A stretch of 53,410 bases of DNA from Lingula anatina (lineage: Eukaryota > Brachiopoda > Lingulata > Lingulida > Lingulidae), in the NCBI RefSeq assembly GCF_001039355.2, contig NW_019775589.1:212494-265903 (forward strand), written 5' to 3'. Positions 20,819-33,388 of this stretch are shown here, one piece after another. The position numbers and the translations under genes were made by a program. The notes under the pieces are model-generated. The model was not told where the DNA came from. It made no database searches and worked only from the letters and a program-made list of their open reading frames with translations. Numbering within the stretch: the stretch's first letter is position 1; every line of letters begins with the position of its first letter.

Positions 20819-23800
20819 GGATAAGCTGAAGCTAGTGAAGCTGACAATTTTTCGGGGCTTGTTGAACATATTGGGGAAAAAAACAAGTAAGGTCATATTG
20901 GGTTATTTTATATAAATATTCTGTTACCTTTCTTAACTGAGTACGATGTTAGAGCCTGCATGTAGCTATAACCAGCCAATTGCAAAGTAGGAAATAAGTA
21001 AAGTATAAGGGAATAGCAAACTAGGCAATAGAAAAGATTGTTGGACTAATGTGCCTTACAGGGAATCTTCACAACATGTTCCTACCATCCACCATCTTGA
21101 AAAAATTAATAGTGTACATCGTTTAATTGGGATGTTAGAGAAATTGCCTATGATTGGCTAATGGAAATTGTTAATGGACACATCACCGGTTTGTGGACTC
21201 GTGCTTGTATAAATTGTTCTTAATAAAATGTAGTGCATGTATGTTAAGCAATCTCTGTCAAGTGATACACGAAGCATTTTATGATAGACTGGCTTTTGAT
21301 GACAGGAAGGTAAACTTATCCTTCTTTGCTATATACTTTGGTTGCGGATGTGCTTCTTTGTTTAGTATTCTGTCTCTGAGGATTATTCAACCGTACGTAA
21401 TGATGTAATGAGTATATAATGGCAAGTTTTTTTCCTATCATACATCAGCCTTTCAATATCTATTGGTATTGAAGTCTAACATTTTCCACCCGGCTCTATG
21501 AACTAACAGCACAGCTCATATAAGCCAGCAAATGTGTCCTTGCAGCAGTCATAAATATTACAAAATAGACATTTATGTCGCTGGCTGCTCTACGTGCATG
21601 CACTGGAACCAGGCATTTGTTGGAGATGATTTGATTAATCCAAGGGCAGAGGAGCGTACAGTTAGGTAGGAATCAATTAATAGAGGCAGAATTTACATTT
21701 ACTGGTTTATAATAGTTTTTGAAGTCTACTTGATTGGTAAAAAAAAATGAAACTGTGTGAAATTCTTAAGCCTGATAACGATTGTTTTTACTTATTGATT
21801 TGCAGAGTGAGGTAATGCAGTCAACCTGTTTATTTGTTGTCTTATGCCTTTTGAAACCAGTGTGTTCAGTCTTATTATAAGTGCCATGTAATTTAAAAAA
21901 TGTTTATGTTATATTTTGTACCGTGTCTCAGTTTTGCCTGCTTTACTTATTCAAATATCATTCTTTATGAGAAGGACCAAATTAAATATTGAATAATGGC
22001 ATTCATTTTAGTGAAAATGAAATTGTACTTGGATATGTGATGTCCATTAGAATAGTGAGTGACATTCTGATTTATACATGATTTACTAGAGTGTCTGTCT
22101 AGGAGTAACTTGTGACTTGACCCTGTGTGCAGCTCCTTTAAAATACTCATAGCAGAGTGTGGCTGGGAGGCATACATTACTGTATGGCCTTACCATCTCA
22201 GTGTGGCTTGTGCAATACAGGGTTCTATGCCAGATATTTCAGTCTGTTCGAGGACATATATAGACTTGTGGACCATATCCTGCCATTCTATACAACAAAT
22301 TCTCATAAGACATATGAAACACGGAAATGTCAGTCTTCCAGATATGACTGTGGTAGCAGGTCCATGTTTCTTTTCTGTAAGGTGGAGAGCAACCGTGGCT
22401 TGATAGACTGAGATTTTGTAATGTTAGGTATGGATTTTTTTCTCTTTGCCATAAGGTGACAGCTTTCCAAAAGGAAATGCTGGCCTTACTACTAGGCATG
22501 TGGGCTTTTCCTTCTTTATCAGTGTTGGCATTTGTTTTGAGCAAACTTCAGAGATAAATGAAAATTTCATTTTCTTTTGGGAGATGGTTACCAATAGTTA
22601 CTGGGTTTAAGGTGTTTCTTTCCTGGCGTGAATAGGTTCGGTTTAAAAAAGGATATTGACCTAACAATGTGCATTCATTTTAAACAAAGATTTAAATGGT
22701 TATAGTTGAGGAAATTACAGATACTATAAATAGGAAGAAAGAATATATATGTAATCAGATCCAGTTCAATACCCAGATTTACCTCCTTTATCATGTGGAT
22801 TTTAAAAAGGAATTATATATAATGTTGCTTGGAAATATTGATTATTCTGAAGACATAATGGGAGTTCAGCCTTGAGATTGGCCTAGTTTTTCATGGCAGG
22901 TGGTTTTCTACTCACCTGAAGTTCATTGGAGTGATGGTTGGTTAATATTTTGTTGTTCTGAGGGAGTGTGAACATTACAATGGATGGATTCCCCCTGTCC
23001 CTCTGGTGACATAGAACAAAGACAGTAAGCATCATAACATGGAGATGTTTCCCAGTGACAGTGCTATATAATACCTAAGGCTGAAGTATTTTATTATTAT
23101 TAGTACTATTTTATTTTGAGCTTGTATTATGGTATTCACTATCATCATGGCTGCTTGGATTCACATGGTTCAAGAAGAGAAAGGTTTGGTTATATCCTTA
23201 ATCTCTCAATCTAAAAAAGCTGTCTGCTTGAAATGAGAATCAAATGGTAACTGACAGTCTTTGATTTAGCTGGAGAATAGAAAGAGTTTAGGGATTAATG
23301 TCATGTATAACAAGAAATAATTGATATCATTGATCAGAGAATAGACCAAAAAGAAGATTATAGGTGTTGCAACTGGTAGAAGGTGGTAATAGTAACTGTA
23401 TGGTTTCTTGTCAAATTAATTTTCCTCTAATTACATGTTTAGAACGGCCACCAGTGAATTTCTGTGGTGCACAAATGAAATTAGGATTTCATTACATGAA
23501 AATTCATGATATGTTGTCATTCTGTTATTGTTTATTTATATTATTAGTACTTGGTTCGCAATAAAAAAAAAGTTCATGTACAGTTATAATTTACACAATC
23601 TACAGGTGTTATCACAGTTTCAGTGAATAAATATATTCTGAATCAATAAATGGTACATGGCATTGAAGTAAGGACAGATATTTGACATATTCTGGCATGT
23701 TAGTGAAAGTAAATTTCGCACATAAACTGCATATTATTATAAAGCTTCCTTTGAGGTTCATTTTACTTTACAAGTGGACAGGAAATTTTATTGAAATTTC

Positions 23801-24330
23801 TTGTACAAACTTATATTACTTTTTTTCAAAATATTGTGACCTGTAGGTTGTTAAAAAAAACCTTGAATGTAGAGATTAAACAACTCAATTGAGAAAGTTT
23901 TAAAGTGGGAATTTTAACTTAAGATGAATAATATTTACTAGTAAGTAAGACCTAATAAACAGTGAGATTTCCATTACTGACAATAATAAGAAGCACAAGC
24001 GACAGAGCCCTGACCTCCTTCCCTGCCCCAACCCTAGTCTTACTCTTTTCAAACTGAACCTCAATGAAAAATTGCCTCAAAATTACCCTGTATGGAAGAG
24101 AATACAATAGTAAAGCTTGCATCAGGTGTCATTTGGTGATGAAGAAGGTAATATATATGGTTAAAGGGATAATTACTCTTCGTATGAGATCTATATTTCC
24201 CAATAAAAACATTGTGAATAACTCATAGAAATATAATTTATTCTGTTTTACCACAAAAACAGCAGTTATAGCTATTAATCTGATATCTGAGCTTGTCTTT
24301 AGACCACGTGACCTCCATTGATGGCTATAC
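20819..24330. other. Intronic stretch, no supported gene
   Basis: AT-rich DNA. The open stretch at 21193-21408 (containing HEAFYDRL) and the overlapping frames at 22125-22411 lack convincing splice acceptors. CACGTG occurs within ACCACGTGACC at about 24302-24312, roughly 120 bases upstream of the candidate start-codon exon. Confidence 0.4.
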
Positions 24331-24333
24331 TCT

Positions 24334-24381
24334 GTTAAAATCTCTTAGGAGATTTTAACAAATCTCTTAGGAGATTTTAAC
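24334..24381. repeat. Palindromic 22-bp unit in two copies
   Basis: GTTAAAATCTC-TTAG-GAGATTTTAAC is an 11-bp-arm palindrome followed immediately by a second AATCTCTTAGGAGATTTTAAC. The second allele-like copy (from 24955) has only one unit. Confidence 0.8.
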
Positions 24382-24432
24382 AAAAAACCAAACTTTTTAG
24401 AAAAAAAACAGGGACTAACTTTGAATGTAAAA

Positions 24433-24451
24433 ATGGATTCATTAACCATTG
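24433..24451 (+). CDS. Candidate start-codon exon of a small-exon gene
   Basis: GTAAAAATGGATT places ATG (24433-24435) in a good context (A at -3, G at +4). It encodes MDSLTI plus one base before the donor CATTG|GTAAGT. The upstream part of the exon may begin at an acceptor AACTTTTTAG ending at 24400, making 24401-24432 5' UTR. Its phase (one base left over) fits the 30-nt exon at 36282, whose first two bases complete an alanine codon. The same 19 bases occur unchanged in the second copy at 25035-25053. The model that this exon begins the protein is inference; no homologue is recognised. Confidence 0.3.
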
Positions 24452-24953
24452 GTAAGTATGAGAAAATTGTTGTTTACTCCAGGAAAATTCATTTTTTGGC
24501 CGAAACGAAGAATTATAATCCCTTTTATGTATTTTGAGACTGACATAGCTTCAGAATTGACTTTTGTAGAAGAGAAAATATGCAAAATAAGCTTATGGCA
24601 TCTGAAGTCATTGCAATGTTGAGTGATATGATGCATTGTTTTTTTTATGTAATCGTATTATGCTATATAGATAATGATGATTCTATGTTCTATTCTGTGT
24701 TCTGTTCTATTCATTGTTCAGCATTTAGGTCATTTCTCAACCAGTTGATATCTAGTGCATTTAATTAAAGTTCCTATGGTGTGATACCAACTGTTTTTCG
24801 ATGATATTTAGCCCAGTTGTGTCTACAACATGTACAGTCAGTCACGTTTGAATTGATTGCTTGACATCGCACCTTGCACCTCTTTGAAATGTGAGATCGA
24901 CTCAAAAGTTGTTCAGAACCGGTCTCATTTGTGGCCAGTGTGAATGTATCCAG

Positions 24954-24954
24954 N
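24954..24954. other. Single-N contig join
   Basis: Lies exactly between the two copies of the 0.6-kb duplication. Confidence 0.85.
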
Positions 24955-25555
24955 TCTGTTAAAATCTCTTAGGAGATTTTAACAAAAAACCAAACTTTTT
25001 AGAAAAAAAACAGGGACTAACTTTGAAAGTAAAAATGGATTCATTAACCATTGGTAAGTATGAGAAAATTGTTGTTTACTCCAGGAAAATTCATTTTTTG
25101 GCCGAAACGAAGAATTATAATCCCTTTTATGTATTTTGAGACTGACATAGCTTCAGAATTGACTTTTGTAGAAGAGAAAATATGCAAAATTAGCTTATGG
25201 CATCCGAAGTAGTTGCAATGTTGAGTGATATGATGCATTGTTTTTTTTATGTAATAGTATTATGCTATATAGTTAATGATGATTCTATGTTCTATTCTGT
25301 GTTCTGTTCTATTCATTGTTCAACATTTAGGTCATTTCTCAACCAGTTGATATCTAGTGCATTTAATTAAAGTTCCTATGGTGTGATACCAACAGTTTTT
25401 CAATGATATTTAGCCCAGTTGTGTCTACAACATGTACAGTCAGTCACGTTTGAATTGATTGCTTGACATCGCACCTTGCACCTCTTTGAAATGTGAGATC
25501 GACTCAACAGTTGTTCAGAACCAGTCTCAGTTGTGGCCAGTGTGAATGTATCCAG
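24955..25555. repeat. Second copy of ~0.6-kb duplication
   Basis: Direct repeat of 24331-24953, including the candidate start-codon exon (here 25035-25053). It continues into unique sequence after 25555. Confidence 0.85.
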
Positions 25556-28500
25556 AGCAGCTGGGACCAGAGAAGAGTGTTTAGAGCAGTAGCACCATTG
25601 GTCAGTATATATGTAATTGCTCCCCCACTCTCACTGTACATATAGACATAACATAATCCTCAATGTATCGCCTCTGGGTTATTTAGCAAGCCTCCCTCTT
25701 CAGTACAGATGGGGTGCCTTGATGTGCATTACACATATTTATTATTTATGTGCATCTAGGGAAGCATTTCATATATGTTTTGATCAATAAACATTTAGTT
25801 CAATTATTTCAATAATTGAAACTAATGTTTCCTTTTTTCTTTTGACATTTTAGTAGAAAGCACTTTCCTGATACTTTGTACTGAAATTAAAGACCGAACA
25901 ACATTGTTTATTTGTGTGTGGTCCCTGTTTATTGTGTCATCTTTTCTTGGACCCTTTAGCCATTGAATGTCTACACACATGAAGATTTAAATTTTAGCGG
26001 TGTTCCTGGGAATTAATTCAATATTTTTATTTTACACAAATCTGTCAGATCTTTTTTTCCATTAGATTGTTTATGATTTAAAAAAATCTTGTATTTAGTA
26101 GCATAATGGGTGATGTGGATCACCAACTTGGAACAAAATTTAAATGAAAGGGCTACATTTCACTCTTATCACAAGAGCATCATTCAAGGCTGCTGGCATC
26201 ACAAGGGTATTGATCAGTCTTCAGTCTTCTGCACCTTCTCTCTCAGTTTTATAACAGCCCCAGTGGAATTTTACACCCTATAGAACCATAACATAAAGTT
26301 GTGCGACTAAATGTCTTTTCTTTTTATTATGTTTATTTATTTTTTGGCTCATTAAAAAGTGAATAAATTAGCAATAGTTTCAGGGCATCCCCTCCTGCAA
26401 TAGACAATCATTTTGTAGAAAGACTTCAGCGTGAAATTGTGCACCTTCTGTTCAGCCAAGTGTAAAACATTTTAAAAACAGTGTTGTTTTTAGCTCTCCT
26501 TGACTTGCAAAGTTGTTTTATTGAACATGTACTTTTAATCTAGCATGGCTTAAATGCACTGTATCCATTGAATATCTGAGTTCTCTTGCCTATGAAGTTT
26601 TGCTTCAGCTCGCACAAAAACGCAAAAATTTGCATATAAATGAAATGGGTTATATCATTTATCTTAAGGAATAGCTAATAATGGATCATTTGTAGCGCAG
26701 GATGTCTAACCTCCTCAATGTTATTCTGCATAATTAACATATTGATCATTAATATCCCAGGCCTTTTTCAATAGGTCCAAGCTATGCTTTGATTGATGTT
26801 TCAGAAAACAAAAGTGAATGTTTTAGGTTATTACAAATTATGGGTACTAGTAGCTGCCGTGGTATGGTATGAGTGTACTACCATAGCCATTGTGTCGTTT
26901 TAAGTCCTCATTGTTCCTCAGAGTTACTCAGTGATTCTGTAGATTGTTTCTGCACAAAAGAAAATGAGAACCCAGTCTTAGAGACACCTTTTGCAAGATG
27001 AATGGGATTTACATAGCTTTGTCTCAAAAAAATGGAAAATTATATAGTAATAATGTTTTGACTAAATGAACATTTTGCAATCTTGAAAAAATTAGGCTTC
27101 GGGTGATGAATGACATCACTGGGATCAGTTGGATAGCTCTTAATGCCTTTTACTTAAGTGGCTTGATTGCATGGAAATAGAAACTTAGTACGTAATCAAA
27201 TTTCCCAGAAACATCTCTTTGCAATTATTGATAAGATGTATCTTAAAAAGGCATCTTTTGTGTCTGAAGCAAGATGCATTTATCAACCAGCACTTGATAA
27301 TTTGTTTTGCATTTACCATCTGCAGAAGTTTATGACTTTCTAAGTCTCTTTTTGATGACATGCCTTTCATTTCCAACTTTAAGTACTTGCAGGATTGTGC
27401 ATTTTCAAAATTGTGTTTGTTTGTGTGCGTGTGTTTGTGTGTGTGTGTGGACATAGGTGCATACCTCTGTGAATAAATCAGATTTGAATTTTTAATAAAG
27501 ATCTTTGTTGAATAGACAACACATAGTCTAGTGCAACAAATATCAATTATCTTGCTTGCCATTCATGACAATTGGTGTAAAAAAAAAAAGTGAATTCTGC
27601 GTTCATGACAACTGGTGTAAAAAAAATGAATTCTGGTTAACTTGCGGCATTTACCAATTCATTCTCATTCATATGCAAACATTTTCTTCCAGCTGCTCTT
27701 TATCGTGCAAGTGTTCTGATAGCCTTTTAGCATCAGCATATCTGCCAGTGTCATAGCTCTGGTGTTAAGTAAGGCGTAAGTGTAAGTTCTGTGTTGGAAT
27801 TCTGCTCACAGCCACTTTTTGCGACTACTTCATTGAAATGAGATTGTGAATTTTGTAGTTCATTGTGCACATTTTATGGATTCATAAACTAATATTGGAT
27901 GATCAGTTAGGTTGCTTTAAGGAATGTCTCAGTGTTGTTAAATCCATTATTTATGTCAGTTTTTAAAGTGGGTGTATTCAGTGAACTCTGATATTAAAAG
28001 CATGTCAAAATTATTGGCCATTCTGCATTACTTATAAAAAAAAATAAATAAACAAAGAATAATTGATTGAATTTGAGCAGAGTTTAAGAAGTAAAGAGAG
28101 TTGGCTAAAATGACTTAATTATTAAAATGAATGGATTTGTTCTTTATGAAATATGGAATCAGAGGGGTTATTTAAGTCTGTTCTGTAATAGATCCTTGTC
28201 ATGGCTTTGGGCCTACTGTTGATGCCTGTGATAATGTCAGGAGTTCTGTCATTCAGGTTCAGTGATCAGAACAGCATTCCAGCTTTTAGGGCAGGATAGA
28301 AAAAAACGATGTTAAGCTGACATTTATTGATGGATGTTAAGTACAGAAGCATGCATGTAACGATGAGTACGTGCCAGAATTAAGATACATGAGAAGAAAA
28401 ACCCATTATCTAGTGATGTTAATAATATTAGTATATATTGTTTTTAGTTGTATTGGCCAGAAAAAAGTAAAAGAGATAAAGTGAGAAAGAGGCAAATACA

Positions 28501-28952
28501 ATAACATTGCTTGCTTAGCGAACATCCTTGTAGCCATGTAGAACAGTACCTTTATAATAAAATATTGAAGAGTAGCATAGCTGTCAATGTGGTAATACAG
28601 ACTAATAAAATAATGCTAGTATTATATAATTGGGTGTTGCATACTCTGACAAATATGAGATATGCTATGTTATTTATGAATTGCTGTTGAAAGCTGCATA
28701 CAGCACTGATATTATATAACAATATTATGTTATTGCAATATGTGCAACTTTTGATTGTAGGGGGGTGTCTTTGATAAATAATGGGTGAATTATCATCTGA
28801 TGTAAATAATCAATTGAAGTTTCCAGAAGCAGTGGTCTAATTTTGGAAGGATTTTCTTCTATGAGGTGGATATTTGTGAAGCTTAGGAAGTGTTGTTGTG
28901 ATTAAATTTTTATGTTATTGCATAAATGTGTGAAGTGTCCATACATATATAT
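25556..28952. other. Intronic stretch, no supported gene
   Basis: AT-rich DNA. A short GTGTGT tract lies near 27420-27450 and a small local repeat of CATGACAA(T/C)TGGTGTAAAAAA near 27564 and 27603. No exon could be supported. Confidence 0.4.
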
Positions 28953-28989
28953 AGATAGATAGATAGATAGATAGATTGATAGATAGATA
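28953..28989. repeat. (TAGA)n microsatellite at a LINE 3' end
   Basis: About nine ATAG/TAGA units. On the minus strand this is an (ATCT)n tail directly after the AATAAA of the retroelement fragment. Confidence 0.85.
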
Positions 28990-29684
28990 ATTTATTCCAA
29001 CATGAGCAGAAAGTGCAAAGTAATTTTACAAGCTCACAATATACATAATAAGTATACAATCAGTGTAACAGAAATAAATTCATAATTATACTCAAGTTGG
29101 TCAAGTCAATATGGCTCTCATATATGTTAATAAAACCATAACATGATGTTAACATTAGGAAAATAAACAGTTTACAGCATATATCAAATGACACACATCA
29201 TGCTTAGGCCCGCCTCTCCAAAGATTTTCTACCGTGCTAAAATCTAACACAGGATATTCTTTGCATATAGAGCTTGCCACAGGACAAAAACATAAAACTT
29301 TGTACTGTTTGGATTCACCGGTACCACAGATACATTTCTGATCTTCTAAGGGGATGCAGGACCAGCAGGCATTCTCCGCTATCAGGTCATGTGATGACAA
29401 CCTGTACTGGGTTGCAATAATTCTCAAACTCTCTAACGACCATATCAGTATAAATGTCTGAGACAGTTAGGTCCCATTCAGAATGGATGATCCAAGTACT
29501 TACTGATCCGGCGACTAAATATGGCCAACCACAGTTCAAAAGCAATGCTGCTGATTCCTGATGGTCTCCCCGACTCCACACGCACCCTTAAATGGATTAA
29601 ATCTCTGCTCTGAGGTTTAATTGCTAGGCCCCTGCAGCGACAGGGATATGCATTGATCAAATTTTTTTGAAAAAAAAAAAACAT
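28985..29684 (-). mobile_element. Degraded non-LTR retrotransposon 3' end
   Basis: On the minus strand, 29427-29155 encodes RIIATQYRLSSHDLIAE, then a cysteine-rich segment (CWSC...CICGTGES...LCFCPVASSICKEYP). It resembles the zinc-knuckle-like C-terminus found after the reverse transcriptase in many LINE ORF2 proteins. Upstream (29478-29684 and 29387-29581) the reading continues only in other frames, so the copy is frameshifted. The 3' UTR ends GGAATAAATTATC followed by an (ATCT)n tail at 28989-28953, as in several LINE clades whose tails are short tandem repeats. The reverse transcriptase domain itself is not present. Confidence 0.5.
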
Positions 29685-30014
29685 GTTTTTCCAATATAAA
29701 TGTCCATGAATCCTTGTATCCTGTTTACAACTTTCTTCTAAATGTAAATTTGTACTGAATGTTCAGAAACTAGGAATATCAAGTCATTCACTGATCACAT
29801 TATTTTCACAAAATAAGGTTTCCTAAAAACTAGGATACAATCCTAAGATAATAGCTGACATATAGTAATTTGATTATTGTTACTAAATGCCAGTTCAGGA
29901 AATTTGCTGAACAAGTAAAAAAAAATAAAAATAAGAAAGGACTCTAGCGTACTAAATGACTGTTTTGTGGTTTATAAAGAAACCTGTTGGTATTACCGCT
30001 ACTGTTCATCAATA

Positions 30015-30073
30015 TGCAGGTTAACCCCGTGTGATTTCACTGCTGGTTGCTGGCAGTGTTGGTTTAACCTGCA
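30015..30073. other. Stem-loop of about 59 nt
   Basis: TGCAGGTTAA (30015-30024) pairs perfectly with TTAACCTGCA (30064-30073). An inner CACTGC/GCAGTG stem closes a 9-base loop, with an asymmetric internal loop between. The size resembles a small pre-miRNA but the asymmetry is unfavourable. Confidence 0.4.
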
Positions 30074-30521
30074 AGCACAGAACTGTAATGATATATCAAG
30101 TCTAATGGGATTTTCCATCAAAAGTTTTATGCAGATGACAGCTAGGAAATTAATGTACCTCATAATGGCAGATGAAGGCTCTTGCGTTAATTAGATTTTC
30201 CCAGGGAAAAGACCTAGAGAGGTTTTGGCAGTGACTAATATAGGGAAGATTTTGGGGTTGAGGGAATATATCAAGGATTCATTGATTTGAGATTAGGCAG
30301 TCAATTAAGTGTGTCTCCCTGTCTTCCATGGTTCAGCTGTTGTTTCTTCCCTGGATTGAAGAATGTGTTGCATCAGGCAATTGTGTTGGATGTGAAATAA
30401 AGGAAGGGTGGCTGGCTCACCTATCACAATTGCAAGTGTCATGGTTTTAACTTGGTAGTTGTTAGGTGTGCAGGCAGTAGTATATAAATATTATTTTGAT
30501 ATATTTGCCCTGTCCCCAGAA

Positions 30522-30590
30522 TTCACACACACAAACACGCGCGCACGCATATCACACCTGCGTACATACACACACTAACATATTTCTCAC
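30522..30590. repeat. Imperfect AC/GC-rich microsatellite
   Basis: Interrupted CACACA/CGCGCA runs. Confidence 0.75.
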
Positions 30591-30989
30591 TGGTTTTACA
30601 TATCGTTTATGTCTACTTCCTATATATAATTGTTGATTCTTTTCAGATTCGGATTATTTCTAGTTGGCATATTTTCATTAAGTCTAGTCCATATCTCATT
30701 TGAATCTGTAGATAATCATGATATGATGATTGCTTTTTCCATTGTTAATTCATTTTATTCAATTCATTGTAACGTGGTAAATCCTTTTCATTTCGCTTCA
30801 TAATCACAATAAAGCAGTAATATATAATTTAATGAATAAAAATTGTTCTGAATAATTTGTTTAATCAAGCAATTTTATTCATGTTTGTAGTATGATACAT
30901 GTCAATCAGTATTAGTCACTGCCGTGATCAGTTTAAAACAAGTGCTTTCCAGGGATGGAAGAATTCATGACTTGTAACCAGGAAAGAGC

Positions 30990-31170
30990 TGCAATTGTCA
31001 ATATTAGTTATCTTGTTGGGCCAAAGGGAGTGAGCGAAGGGTTTTCTCGTGACTGAATATTCTTCAGGCTAATTTGCTTCCCCATTGTTTTGCATTTGCT
31101 TAATGCTGTTGAGATAAGGCAATTGTTATCCCTTTGGCAAATATGCTTTCATTTCTATTTCTATTTCTAG
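30990..31170. promoter_or_regulatory. Motif-dense stretch with SOX/POU-like words
   Basis: CATTGTT (31083-31089, SOX type) directly abuts TTGCATTT (POU/octamer-like). Nearby are GAGATAAGG and AGTTATC (GATA-like) and homeobox-type TAATT/TTAAT words. It lies immediately upstream of an exon-like segment (31171-31252). Motif matches this short are expected by chance in AT-rich DNA; the density and position are the only argument. Confidence 0.25.
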
Positions 31171-31252
31171 CCATGTTTGAATTGTGAATGGTGAAGCCCC
31201 GCTGACAAGCAGCCAGAGCTCTTTCTAATCAAGAGAAAGACGGGAGGCAAAG
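31171..31252 (+). other. Candidate 82-nt non-coding exon
   Basis: An excellent acceptor (CATTTCTATTTCTATTTCTAG, ending 31170) and a donor GGCAAAG|GTAAAT enclose a clearly GC-richer segment. All three frames contain stops. It carries two short upstream-type frames (ATGTTTGAATTGTGA and MVKPR-stop), so it would be a 5' UTR or non-coding RNA exon. Confidence 0.35.
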
Positions 31253-33374
31253 GTAAATTCTTATTGATCTCTGTGCACATGGTTTAATGGTATCATAGAA
31301 ATAGGCTCTGTATATAATTTAATTTATGAATGAATGGATGGGTTGGTCTTTTTTTTTTTTCTTGAATTATCTTAGTTGAAGTTTATTTTAGTAGTAGATA
31401 GATATATACCATGTCATCAGCGTGCTGTCAGTTAAGTAGCTTTGTATATTGTTTTTATAAAAAAAAAGTGTGCAGATTATGAAAAAAAAAACAAAAAAAA
31501 AAAAACAAGACAAATGCTAGTGATTGATATAAGGTCACATTTTCATGGCAATTAGAATTATGATAAATAAGAATGGGATCATTTTTTGTACTCGTTGTAC
31601 ACAGAACCTTTGTTATAAGAAAAAAGCTCAACCATTTTCTGAATGTGCTCACTGCCTTTAAACATGCCATATTTATATGCCATTAGAATTGATTTTGCAA
31701 AAATGGTTTGCAGAATAATGATATATTACTATTAAATTGATTATATTAAAATGATAGCATTAACATTGACGATGCTATATTTTTTTTGGGGGGTGGGGTG
31801 TAATGAGGAGTGAATAAATGAAAGGTGGTGGGAGGAACGTCAATGTTAAGAAAGAGAAATGAAGAAATATGTGCAACAGGATGGTCATGTATTGATTCTG
31901 AAGTCACATTTTGGGGAGAAATTCTATGTGCATGTTAATGTCAATTGCAACATGCAGAATTCTTTATAAGATAGTCGAAATGTTGCTATTTTCATCAGTA
32001 AAGTTGACTTATCGATCCATAGTGTTCATGATAATGATTGAATGGCATGTGTTAGATTGTGCTACATTATTGATGTTGTTACAGAGTAATTGACCAGGAC
32101 CGCCATACTGTTCACTAGGGGGATGCAATGATAATTTATGGCAATTGTGGCAATATTTTACCTGGAGATTGACAACATGTTGCCTTGCTTCAGTTATAAT
32201 TTTGTGATTGAAGATAGATGTTTAAAGAGAAAAAAATTTAGGTCAACAAACTTACCTTTTGGTATATAATTGTTCAAAAATTTTTTCCCATGACTGAACA
32301 TTACTTAATTGTAAACAAAATGACACATATTTTCAGTCAAAATAAGATGACAACAATGTAAGTGCACATCATTTTATGTGACTACGTTCTCCCTGGACAG
32401 TTTTGCACAAATGATTGCTAGCATTTAAATTTTCAGAAAAGTTCATCGACATATTTTGCCAATAAAACTTGATGTTTTTATTCCATGCCAATCCTCTTTG
32501 CATCAGAGCAAGTGTCTTGAAGTTAAATAGACGTGCATTTGGGAATTAATTCTCCAAGTGATTCACAGGATTAATTTCTTTTAGAGGAGATCACTTGTTC
32601 ATGCTGCCTCTCTTGGGTATGGTACAGCTTGTTCCCTGCACCGGTTCTCCATTACATTTTTATGACATTGCCCTATCTTATATGTCATAGCTGAACGCAT
32701 TTATTTGTAGCGTCATAGTCAAATGCCAGTTGATAGGACTGTAGGGAGCAGTGCAAACATAATGTCACTCTTTAATAGACATTGTCATAAAAAAAAAAGG
32801 GGATGTTACACACAGATAATTGAGAAACTACAAATTGGAAACATGTTTTTGGTTTGTGTGTGTATGTGGAGGGGGAGGGGGGTATTGGAAAGGGGATTAT
32901 TTTTATATACATGTATATATATGCCAATATGTTCAACTAGTTTGGAAAGCTATCTTGTTATTGCATTGATTTAAGCAGATATTGGAATTATATATAATTT
33001 ACAAATATAAGATAAGGAATGGAATGGAATACCATTGTGCGAGTGATCCCAATCCATGGACCACAGATAAGTGGATTTGTGGCTGTTTTCATTTCATGTT
33101 GGACATAAATACAGCATTTTAAACTGCATCATATTGATCAAAAATGATAGAAAGCTATGTATAATGCAATAAAAAGGTATAACTGTCAACTTGGGAAATA
33201 TTTTATTTGATAGTGTGGATCAATTTCCAATTAGAATGTCCCCAGGATGGAAATGGAGCCATTTCATTTTGTTCTGCTGGGTAGGCAGTGTTTTAAAAAA
33301 AGAAAAGATGCAGCGGCTTGTCATTGATTTTATATACATATTCCATTCCTGTACCCATCAACTCCTTTGGTCTG

Positions 33375-33388
33375 GTTGCCATGACAAT
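33375..33388. promoter_or_regulatory. RFX X-box-like motif
   Basis: GTTGCCATGACAAT matches the palindromic RFX consensus GTTGCCATGGCAAC at 12 of 14 positions. RFX factors control ciliary genes in animals. Function here is inference. Confidence 0.35.

Larger units (their letters stand above)
24331..24953. repeat. First copy of ~0.6-kb duplication split by an N
   Basis: Near-identical to 24955-25555. It differs by scattered substitutions and by one extra 22-bp palindromic unit. The copies are separated only by the single N at 24954, which is most simply explained as two overlapping allelic contig ends that were not merged. Confidence 0.85.

Noticed and set aside
21193-21408. Open stretch with CQVIHEAFYDRLAFDDRK before a GTAAAC donor; briefly looked dynein-like
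   Set aside because: The dynein motif has five residues between HE and YDRL, here only two, and there is no credible acceptor.
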